A stretch of DNA of 64,000 nt from Thiogranum sp. (GTDB lineage Bacteria; Pseudomonadota; Gammaproteobacteria; DSM-19610), in contig JAGFJP010000061.1 in the NCBI GenBank assembly GCA_024102665.1, positions 53,101 through 117,100 on the forward strand. The letters run 5' to 3'. The position numbers and the translations under genes are program-made. Each line of letters opens with the position of its first letter. Within the stretch, counting starts at the first letter, position 1. This document shows, piece by piece, positions 18,532 through 25,820 of this stretch. Below the pieces are notes generated by a model that worked only from the letters and a program-made list of their open reading frames with translations, searched no databases and was not told the origin of the DNA.

Positions 18532-18547
18532 GGGTATGGTTCTTGCT
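18532..18547 (+). promoter_or_regulatory. Putative sigma-54 promoter of the giant glycosyltransferase gene
   Basis: GGGTATG, four bases, TTGCT has GG (18533-18534) and GC (18545-18546) exactly ten bases apart and a perfect -12 half; the -24 half has three mismatches. It lies in the 99-base gap between two island genes. Transcription would start near 18558, so the TTG at 18543 cannot be the translation start. Confidence 0.55.
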
Positions 18548-18587
18548 TTTGAAACGGGTGCCAAACCGATACATCCACGGAGACCCG

Positions 18588-21500
18588 ATGACCGAATTTG
18601 ACAACCAGGGTTCAAACCTGATCTTCATCCTGTCGTTACCGCGCTCAGGCTCGACACTGCTGCAACGCATATTGGGAGCGCATTCCGGAGTTCACACGGT
18701 AGCGGAACCCTGGTTGATGCTCAATCCCCTGTACGCACTTCGTCATCACGGCGCGGAAGCCGAATACGATGCTGCGCTCGCCCGCCAGGGGCTGGACGAT
18801 TTTCTCAACCAGTTCGAAGACGGTCGGGCGGTGTACATTGAATCGGTGCGCCAGTGGGCATCGGTGCTCTACGGTGCCGCACTCACCCAATCCGGCAAAA
18901 CGCGGTTTCTCGACAAAACGCCGCGTTATTACCACATACTTCCCGAACTCCGCGAAGTATTTCCGAAAGCCAAATTCGTTTTCCTGCTACGCAATCCAGC
19001 GGCTATCCTGTCTTCGGTCCTGAAAACCTGGTTTGACAATCAGCCAGCCGCACTCGAGGGGACGAGTAATTTCCTGGATCTTACTGTCGGTGCGGAGTGC
19101 ATGGCGCGTGGTCTGGAAAGTTTCGGCGACCAAGCTGTACAGCTACGCTATGAAGAACTGGTCCTCGATCCGCAGGCAACGATCACGCGCTTGTGTGCAG
19201 AAATAGACCTGCCGTTTGAAGCTTCGATGCTGGAATATGGAAGCGCACCGCAGCCGGTTGGACGTCATGGTGACCAAGTCGGCATACCACGGCATTCACA
19301 TGCTGTCCCGGATTACCTGGGAATCTGGAAAGATAATCTGCTGGCGCCGGATCGCAATCGGTTTGCACGTGATTACCTGCTGCGGCTGGGTCCGGAGTGC
19401 ATTGCACGCCTGGGTTATGACTTTGAGGACATCGATGCGCACTTGCGCGGCGCATCGATAAACATACCATCGGACGCCGGTTCCTGGCCAACCCCCGCTG
19501 ATACAATCAATGCGGAAGGTGAAGCGCTTTTTGCCCAGGGAGACCTGGATGGCGCACAGGCGAGATTCGACAAAGCGCTGCTTGTCGACCCAGATTACGT
19601 GCTCGCGCATAACAACCTCGCCGTGCTGCATTGGCAGCGGGGTGCTGCAGAACACGCTGTTGCGGAAATTGCGAATGGTCTCCTGAAACAGCCACGAAAC
19701 CGGGATCTTGTGATAAACGGCGGACAGATTCTGGCGGCACTTGGAGAGACGGAGAATAGTGCGACGATTTATCAGAGTTATCTCGCGCACTTCCCGGAGG
19801 ACCGGGAGGTGGCCCATCTGCTGCATACCCTTACGGAGCCGAAACAATCCATCGCACCAATTGCGAGTGCAGTTGGCGAGAGTGCGGCGACTGTCGAAGA
19901 TTTGGTTACCCGGGACGACCCAATGTCTGGCGGTGACCGGATACCCATTATAACCAGTATTGCGCCCAGGGGACTGGATAAGCAGAAGCGTGCAATCCGC
20001 TCCTGGCAGGAGTTGGGGTTCGAAGTATTGTCGCTGAATACGCAGAAGGAAATCGACAGGCTAAAAGAAGAGTTTCCTGGCGTTAACTTCATTAAAGCCA
20101 CTCGTGACGGAAGCGGAATTACCGGAAAACCACACGTTTACATAGATGATATGCTGGCAGCGCTCAGGAAAACGGGTCGTGGCACGGTAGGTATCGTGAA
20201 CTCGGACATCATCCTGCGAGCCCAGCCAGGGCTGACTGACTATCTGAATCAGGAAGCATGTGGAAGTTTCCTGTACGCATCACGCATCGATATCGACCAA
20301 CCTGAAGATACTGCCGGCAAGGTCTATCACCGCGGTTTTGATGTATTTTTCTTCGATCGGTCGGTGATCGAAAAAATACCCGCAACCAATTTCATGCTTG
20401 GAATGCCGTGGTGGGATTATTGGATTCCGCTGGCGCCTCTATTATCCGGTGTCCCCGTCAAACGAATTGATACACCGCTCGGTTATCATGTCTGGCATGC
20501 AACCAACTACAGCGATGAGCATCTTGTCTATTTTGCGCGGGAGTTCGGAAAATATTGTCAGGAGGCACCTTTCATCGATTTTTACCGGCAATGCGTAGAT
20601 GGTGGATACGGGAATGTCCGTTATAGCGTATTGTCAGATGCTGCACTCGACCACCTGGCGAGAAACAGCGCGCGGGTGAATCTTCCCGCATCTGCAACCG
20701 GTAATCTGCGTCAGCATGCGCGCAACAATGGCATGAGAGTTACTGCTATTGTTTCCACCTATAACTCGGAGGCATTCATTGCTGATTGCTTGAGTGATCT
20801 CGTGGGGCAGACGATCGCGAACGAGATGGAAATTATCGTTATCGATGCAGCATCACCGCAAAACGAGCGTGCTGTTGTTGAACGGTTTCAGAGACAGCAT
20901 GCAAACATTCGTTATCATCGAACGCCGCACCGTATTGGTATCTATGCAGCCTGGAACCTCGCGGCAAGGATGGCGCGCGGCGACTATTTGATAACCTGCA
21001 GCACCAATGATCGACTTCGTAACGACGCCTGTGAAATTCTGGCGCGGACGCTGGATGAGCGGCCGGATGTCGCTTTGGCATATGGAAACAGCTTCCTGAC
21101 CACCCAACCTCATGAATCATTCGAAAGACACACAATCTGCGGCCTTTACGTATGGCCAGACTATTCGTACGAATTGCTGACGGATCGCTGCATGGTGGGA
21201 CCCCACCCAATGTGGCGTCGCTCGGTCCATGAGGCGGTCGGATATTTCAATGAAAATATTGTGGCCCTGGGAGATCAGGAGTTCTGGTTAAGACTCGGTC
21301 AGGATTTCCAGCTGCTGAATCTGCCGGATTTCACGGGTCTGTACTATGTCAGCGAAACCTCGATCACAGGTGATACAGACTTGACGAGGATCGAAACAGA
21401 TCAGATTCATTCGGAATATCGGTGGCGCTACCGGTACAAGCAATGGTTAAGCAGGCGATCGACACGCAACAGCGATGCGCAGCAGCATCGCAATGGGCCC

Positions 21501-24143
21501 TTGACACAGATAGTCGTGATAGGGCGGCATTCAGACGGGCAGCAGCTCGCAAACACGCTCGACTCTGTAGCAGGGCAGTTGTTCAATAACTGGCATATGA
21601 CAGTCGTTTCCAATGACGTCTGTCCAGACGCTTTGTTCGAATTCGAACCCCAACTGGATTGGGTGCAGTGCTCCGATTCGGAAGCGCTAGGACAGATTCT
21701 GGACCGGGTCACTGGACAGTGTCAGCCGGAATGGGTGTCGGTAGTCGACGCAGGGGAAGTCCTTGATCCTGCATTCTTAAGCGATTGCCACCGTTATTTG
21801 CGGAAGAATCCTGAATGGAAGTTCGTGTACTGCGATGATGATCGCATGGACGGGAACGGAGACCGACTTGATCCGCGTTTCAAGCCGGATTGGAATCTCG
21901 AACTGTTACGCGGTACCGATTACATAGGCAACGCATTTGTCGCATCCTTCCAGGCGATTGTGAAAACCGGTGGGTTTGGAACCAGGGATTATGCGTTGTC
22001 CTTCGATTTAGCTCTGCGGATCCATGATCAATTTGGTGCAAGATCTATTGGACATGTTGCTGAGATGAGGTTTCATCGCAACGTAACGACAAACGATCAG
22101 AATATCGAAGCCATACGGGCGTTAGAGCGAAGACAGGTGCTGGAGCAGCATCTGGAACGGTGTGGCGAAGTGGCGCAGGTTGAAGAGGGCATACTAGCCG
22201 GCACTTTAATGCCTAAGTATTCGATACACGAGTGGCCGAGCGTCAGTGTGTTGATCCTCGCCACTGCTCACGGCGAGCACCTGGAAACCTGCGTGCACAG
22301 CGTCCTGGATAAAACCGATTACCCGGCGCTCGAAGTGAGGATCCTGGATAATACGGGCGAAAATGACAACGCTAAACAGCTATTGGCCAGGCTGGCGGTC
22401 GTGGATACGCGCGTAAAGGTTATAGAAAGTTCAACTCAGGATGTTTGCGAAGACTTGAACCGACTTGCGGAGAGCGCCACAGGAGCGTATCTCCTCTGGT
22501 TGAAGGAAGATGCCGTCGTGATTCAGACGAATTGGTTGCGGCAGCTAGTCCGGCAGGGTTTGCGTCCATCAGTAGGTGCCGTCGGCGCACGTATCGTCAA
22601 CCGCAAAAAGGCGCTCGTAAGCGGCGGTATTCTCCTCGGTATCGGAAGTCGTGGCGTGGGCGGGCGTTGTCATGAAGGAATTCACGTATCATCCCCAGGG
22701 TACATGGGGCGAGCCCAGGTCGCGCAAGAGATTGGAGCTGTGCCCGGACTATGCATGCTGGTCCGAAAGTCCCTTTTTGCAGAAGTGGGCGGTTACGATC
22801 AAAGATTTTCGGTAGATTTGTATCGCGACGTCGATTTTAGCCTGCGGGTAGCAAAAGAAAAAAAAGCGATTATATGGACCCCATTTTCAACAATATTGTA
22901 TCTGGGTAAACCCTCATATGTTGACGGCAGAGTTGACGATGAAAAGCTTTTGGAAAGGCAAATATCCGGGTTTCAGGAACGCTGGCTTGCGGTGATTGCT
23001 GGAGATCGTGCCTATAACCGACATCTCAGTGCGTCACGTAGTGATTTCGCTTTGGAAATCGACACAGTGTGCGGATGGGACCCTGTGATCGACGAAAAAC
23101 CGCGTGTATTGAGTTTTGGTGTTGGTTCTTACGGCTCCTGGCAGTATCGGGTAAAACAACCGCTTGATGCGCTGGATAAAATGAATATATGTCAAAGAAC
23201 ACATACCCCGTTTGTAGGCAGGAAACGGATTGTTTTGCCGTCGGTAGTGACCTTGGAACGACTGAAGCCTGATGTTCTGCTGATGCATAACACGATGCAT
23301 GACGAGTTCATCGACGCGATGGCGCGCTACAAGCGTGTGAACCAGACGTTCATTGTTTTCGGCCAGGATGATTTGATGACGGCATTGCCACCGAAAAATC
23401 CGTTCGCAAAAACCATATACAGGGACATGAAGCAGCGTGTGCGCAAGTGCCTGGCATTGGCAGACCGTTTGATCGTTACCACCGAACCTTTGGCGGATGC
23501 GCTGTCCGGATTTGCGGACGACATAAGCATTGTTCCCAACTATCTGGACGCAGCCGTATGGGGAGGGCTCGTTCTTCCTGACCATAGAGATGGTAAACCA
23601 CGTGTAGGGTGGGCCGGTGCGCAACAGCATCTCGGTGATCTCGGATTACTTGACGAAGTGGTGCGGGAAACCGCCGACGAAGTTGACTGGATATTCTTTG
23701 GAATGTGTCCGGACACGTTACGCCCTTTCGTCAGGGAGGTGCATCGGCCTGTAAAGTTTGAGCAGTATCCGGCGAAACTCGCAACTCTAAATCTTGATCT
23801 CGCAATTGCGCCGCTTGAGCATAATCGTTTCAATGAATGCAAGAGCAATCTCAGGATACTCGAGTACGGGATCCTGGGCTGGCCGGTGATAGCATCAGAT
23901 ATCACGCCGTACCGCAATGCACCTGTGCATCGGGTGCCAAATCATCCGCGTGCCTGGACCAAGGCAATTCGCGAACATGTCAGTGATCCGGGCAGTTGCC
24001 GAAAAGCAGGCGAACTGTTGAGAGACTGGGTCGTCAAGAACTGGATGTTGCACGATCACCTCGGTGAATGGCAGGTGGCCCTTGGCGCCGCGCGAGAATG
24101 TGGGGAATGCCTGACTCAGCGCGACGGAGCAGTTGGGTTATAA
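18588..24143 (+). CDS. Giant multidomain sulfotransferase-TPR-glycosyltransferase protein
   Basis: This 1851-residue protein appears to combine seven modules. Residues about 5-285: sulfotransferase with PAPS loop SLPRSGSTLLQ and 3'-phosphate segment FVFLLRNPAAILSS. About 305-420: TPR repeats (GDLDGAQARFDKAL, AHNNLAVLHWQRG). About 450-700: GT-A-like domain with VGIVNSDIIL and MPWWDYWIPL. About 715-955: GT2 (TAIVSTYNSEAFIADCL). About 970-1205: GT2-like (FVYCDDDRMDGNGDRLDPRF). About 1216-1465: GT2-like (VSVLILATAHGEHLETCVHS, AVPGLCMLVRK). About 1503-1840: GT-B/GT4-like (NLDLAIAPLEHN, SNLRILEYGILGWPVIASD). No membrane segment is evident, so it probably acts in the cytoplasm. ATG 18588 has GGAG just upstream. 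Position before fliC suggests flagellin glycosylation; this is inference. Confidence 0.83.
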   Translation: MTEFDNQGSNLIFILSLPRSGSTLLQRILGAHSGVHTVAEPWLMLNPLYALRHHGAEAEYDAALARQGLDDFLNQFEDGRAVYIESVRQWASVLYGAALTQSGKTRFLDKTPRYYHILPELREVFPKAKFVFLLRNPAAILSSVLKTWFDNQPAALEGTSNFLDLTVGAECMARGLESFGDQAVQLRYEELVLDPQATITRLCAEIDLPFEASMLEYGSAPQPVGRHGDQVGIPRHSHAVPDYLGIWKDNLLAPDRNRFARDYLLRLGPECIARLGYDFEDIDAHLRGASINIPSDAGSWPTPADTINAEGEALFAQGDLDGAQARFDKALLVDPDYVLAHNNLAVLHWQRGAAEHAVAEIANGLLKQPRNRDLVINGGQILAALGETENSATIYQSYLAHFPEDREVAHLLHTLTEPKQSIAPIASAVGESAATVEDLVTRDDPMSGGDRIPIITSIAPRGLDKQKRAIRSWQELGFEVLSLNTQKEIDRLKEEFPGVNFIKATRDGSGITGKPHVYIDDMLAALRKTGRGTVGIVNSDIILRAQPGLTDYLNQEACGSFLYASRIDIDQPEDTAGKVYHRGFDVFFFDRSVIEKIPATNFMLGMPWWDYWIPLAPLLSGVPVKRIDTPLGYHVWHATNYSDEHLVYFAREFGKYCQEAPFIDFYRQCVDGGYGNVRYSVLSDAALDHLARNSARVNLPASATGNLRQHARNNGMRVTAIVSTYNSEAFIADCLSDLVGQTIANEMEIIVIDAASPQNERAVVERFQRQHANIRYHRTPHRIGIYAAWNLAARMARGDYLITCSTNDRLRNDACEILARTLDERPDVALAYGNSFLTTQPHESFERHTICGLYVWPDYSYELLTDRCMVGPHPMWRRSVHEAVGYFNENIVALGDQEFWLRLGQDFQLLNLPDFTGLYYVSETSITGDTDLTRIETDQIHSEYRWRYRYKQWLSRRSTRNSDAQQHRNGPLTQIVVIGRHSDGQQLANTLDSVAGQLFNNWHMTVVSNDVCPDALFEFEPQLDWVQCSDSEALGQILDRVTGQCQPEWVSVVDAGEVLDPAFLSDCHRYLRKNPEWKFVYCDDDRMDGNGDRLDPRFKPDWNLELLRGTDYIGNAFVASFQAIVKTGGFGTRDYALSFDLALRIHDQFGARSIGHVAEMRFHRNVTTNDQNIEAIRALERRQVLEQHLERCGEVAQVEEGILAGTLMPKYSIHEWPSVSVLILATAHGEHLETCVHSVLDKTDYPALEVRILDNTGENDNAKQLLARLAVVDTRVKVIESSTQDVCEDLNRLAESATGAYLLWLKEDAVVIQTNWLRQLVRQGLRPSVGAVGARIVNRKKALVSGGILLGIGSRGVGGRCHEGIHVSSPGYMGRAQVAQEIGAVPGLCMLVRKSLFAEVGGYDQRFSVDLYRDVDFSLRVAKEKKAIIWTPFSTILYLGKPSYVDGRVDDEKLLERQISGFQERWLAVIAGDRAYNRHLSASRSDFALEIDTVCGWDPVIDEKPRVLSFGVGSYGSWQYRVKQPLDALDKMNICQRTHTPFVGRKRIVLPSVVTLERLKPDVLLMHNTMHDEFIDAMARYKRVNQTFIVFGQDDLMTALPPKNPFAKTIYRDMKQRVRKCLALADRLIVTTEPLADALSGFADDISIVPNYLDAAVWGGLVLPDHRDGKPRVGWAGAQQHLGDLGLLDEVVRETADEVDWIFFGMCPDTLRPFVREVHRPVKFEQYPAKLATLNLDLAIAPLEHNRFNECKSNLRILEYGILGWPVIASDITPYRNAPVHRVPNHPRAWTKAIREHVSDPGSCRKAGELLRDWVVKNWMLHDHLGEWQVALGAARECGECLTQRDGAVGL

Positions 24144-24303
24144 ACCATCGCGATTGAATTGGACCGGCAGGCCGGGGCGGCTGGCGCGGTAGTTCGCGAA
24201 CCATTCCAGATGCAGGCGCCATGCCTGGGTGCCGGATCATGCAGTGCCTATATCCTATTGATGCAAAAGGTAATAAGCAGAGTGTGAATCAACCGTCCGC
24301 ACC
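24144..24303 (+). other. Intergenic region between the giant gene and the fliC promoter
   Basis: No complete gene is seen. A GC-rich stretch lies at 24161-24200 and a small hairpin (CAGGC at 24213-24217 with GCCTG at 24223-24227) follows. A minus-strand frame of 32 codons ends at 24138. No tRNA-like fold was recognised. Confidence 0.5.
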
Positions 24304-24330
24304 TAAAGTTTCATTGCGTTTGCGCGCTAA
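24304..24330 (+). promoter_or_regulatory. Sigma-28 (FliA) promoter of fliC
   Basis: TAAAGTTT at 24304-24311 matches the -35 consensus perfectly. After eleven bases, CGCGCTAA at 24323-24330 matches five of eight positions of the -10 GCCGATAA. Transcription would begin near 24338, giving a leader of about 105 bases. The cognate sigma factor is encoded at 51376-52107. Confidence 0.88.
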
Positions 24331-24348
24331 CCTCCCCGGAAGCGGTGA

Positions 24349-24366
24349 ATACCAATTTAATGGTAT
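24349..24366 (+). promoter_or_regulatory. Perfect palindrome in the fliC leader
   Basis: ATACCA, ATTTAA, TGGTAT is a perfect 18-base palindrome that begins about eleven bases after the predicted transcription start. In RNA it would form a six-base-pair stem with a six-base loop near the 5' end. It could stabilise the flagellin mRNA; as DNA it could be a dimeric operator. No direct evidence separates these. Confidence 0.55.
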
Positions 24367-24443
24367 GTCCGCTAGGTAAAACCAGGCGTTGATCCTGTTA
24401 ACTCAATACGGAACCACGCCTCAAATATTTTGGAGTGTTCATC

Positions 24444-25289
24444 ATGGCTTTGACCGTTAACACCAATATTGCGTCCTTGAACGCACAGCGTAATCTGAGT
24501 TCTTCTCAGGGCACCCTTGAAACTTCACTGCGCCGGCTGTCATCCGGTCTGCGCGTCACCAGCGCCAAGGACGACGCCGCCGGTCTTTTCAGTATTCAGA
24601 AGATGACTGCTGATATCCGCGGTCTTAATCAGGCGGTTCGCAATGCCCAGGACGGCATTTCTCTGGGTCAGACCGGCGAAAGCGCGATGGATCAGATGCA
24701 GGCAGCAATGCAGCGCATTCGTGAAATCGCCGTACAGTCTTCCAACGGTACGGTTGAAGATCGTACGGGACTGCAGGCCGAGGTCGACCAGCTGACCCAG
24801 GAGATTTCCCGAATCATCGATACGACGGAATTCAATGGTCAGAAGCTGTTTGATGGTGCCGACGCATCGTTCGGTGATTTGACTTTCCAGATCGGACAGG
24901 ATGGCAATGCCGATCATCAGATCACGGTGACAGGCGTCGACCAGACCGGCCTGAACTCCTACGATACTGACCTGACTGCAACCGGTACCGTTGACGTGAG
25001 TTCGGCGGCCGCTGCGTCAGCGGCTATTGCGAGTCTTGATGCCGATATCGACGCGGTATCGAGCGACCGCGCAACCTTCGGTGCGGTTCAGAACCGATTC
25101 GAATCGGTCATCGTCAACCTGACCAGTTACGCGGAGAATCTTTCCGCCGCACGCAGTCGTATCCAGGATGCTGACTTTGCAGCGGAAACCGCAAATCTGA
25201 CGCGTTCGCAGATTCTGCAGCAAGCCGGTGTTGCAATTCTGGCGCAAGCCAATACCCTGCCGCAGACCGCGCTGTCGTTACTGCAGTAA
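24444..25289 (+). CDS. fliC: Flagellin FliC
   Basis: Flagellin polymerises to form the filament. The 281-residue product begins ALTVNTNIASLNAQRNL and ends NTLPQTALSLLQ, the two helical ends that make the D0 core. The D1 parts include SSGLRVTSAKDDAAG and IREIAVQSSNGTVEDR. The variable centre is very short, so surface domains are minimal. An ATG at 24444 is preceded by TTGGAG; three extra in-frame codons upstream are not needed. It is the only flagellin gene in the window and is preceded by a sigma-28 promoter. A glycosylation island lies directly upstream. Confidence 0.97.
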   Translation: MALTVNTNIASLNAQRNLSSSQGTLETSLRRLSSGLRVTSAKDDAAGLFSIQKMTADIRGLNQAVRNAQDGISLGQTGESAMDQMQAAMQRIREIAVQSSNGTVEDRTGLQAEVDQLTQEISRIIDTTEFNGQKLFDGADASFGDLTFQIGQDGNADHQITVTGVDQTGLNSYDTDLTATGTVDVSSAAAASAAIASLDADIDAVSSDRATFGAVQNRFESVIVNLTSYAENLSAARSRIQDADFAAETANLTRSQILQQAGVAILAQANTLPQTALSLLQ

Positions 25290-25313
25290 GCGTAACATTG
25301 GTAACAAAACAGG

Positions 25314-25345
25314 GGGCGGGAGGAGCAAGGATGCTTCGCCCGCCC
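25314..25345 (+). terminator. Hairpin between fliC and flaG
   Basis: GGGCGGG (25314-25320) pairs perfectly with CCCGCCC (25339-25345), and AGCA pairs with TGCT inside the loop. There is no clear run of T after it. It may be a partial terminator or an mRNA 3' stabiliser that lets fliC mRNA accumulate above flaG. Confidence 0.55.
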
Positions 25346-25367
25346 AGTTTGCAGGGGGCAAGCGAGT

Positions 25368-25763
25368 ATGTCGTCCGATAGCATTACACCCGTTCAGGGG
25401 CTTAATACCGCCCGGATGCACGGACTGCAGCCGGTTACCGGATCTTCCAGGATGGATCAATCTACAGAAGCGGGGCGGAATGAACCCGCCGCCGGGCATG
25501 GCCAGAATATGCCGCCCAGTGCAACAGGAGACGCCGAAGACGTGAAACAGTATGAATCTGCGGTTAGCAAAATAAGCGACTTCGTCCAGAACTTCCAGCG
25601 TGATTTGCTCTTCAGTATTGACAAGGAAAGCGACCGCCTTGTTGTCAAAGTGGTTGATTCTCAGACACAAGAGGTGATACGGCAGATTCCCTCGGAAGAG
25701 ACTTTGCGCATCGCCCGGAATCTGGATTCGCCAGAAAGCCTGATTTTTCGCGAACAGGCATGA
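25368..25763 (+). CDS. flaG: FlaG family protein
   Basis: FlaG proteins are small and affect filament length in some species. The 131-residue product has a polar N-terminal half and a conserved C-terminal FlaG domain (about residues 60-130) with LLFSIDKESDRLVVKVVDSQ and EVIRQIPSEETLRIARNL. It lies between fliC and fliD as in Pseudomonas and Vibrio. The ATG follows a purine-rich AGGGGGCAAG. Confidence 0.92.
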   Translation: MSSDSITPVQGLNTARMHGLQPVTGSSRMDQSTEAGRNEPAAGHGQNMPPSATGDAEDVKQYESAVSKISDFVQNFQRDLLFSIDKESDRLVVKVVDSQTQEVIRQIPSEETLRIARNLDSPESLIFREQA

Positions 25764-25765
25764 AT

Positions 25766-25781
25766 TGGCACCGCTTTTGCT
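25766..25781 (+). promoter_or_regulatory. Sigma-54 promoter of fliD
   Basis: TGGCACC, four bases, TTGCT differs from the consensus at one position. GG (25767-25768) and GC (25779-25780) are ten bases apart. Transcription would start near 25792, upstream of the fliD ATG at 25821. This would let fliDST be made before flagellin. Confidence 0.87.
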
Positions 25782-25820
25782 TTTCTGCGGTTAGCCAGGT
25801 AAAGCAACAGAGGGTCGAAC

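Noticed and set aside
24150..24300. Possible tRNA between the giant gene and fliC
   Set aside because: A GGTTCGCGAACC-like string recalls a T loop, but no acceptor stem or anticodon arm can be drawn.
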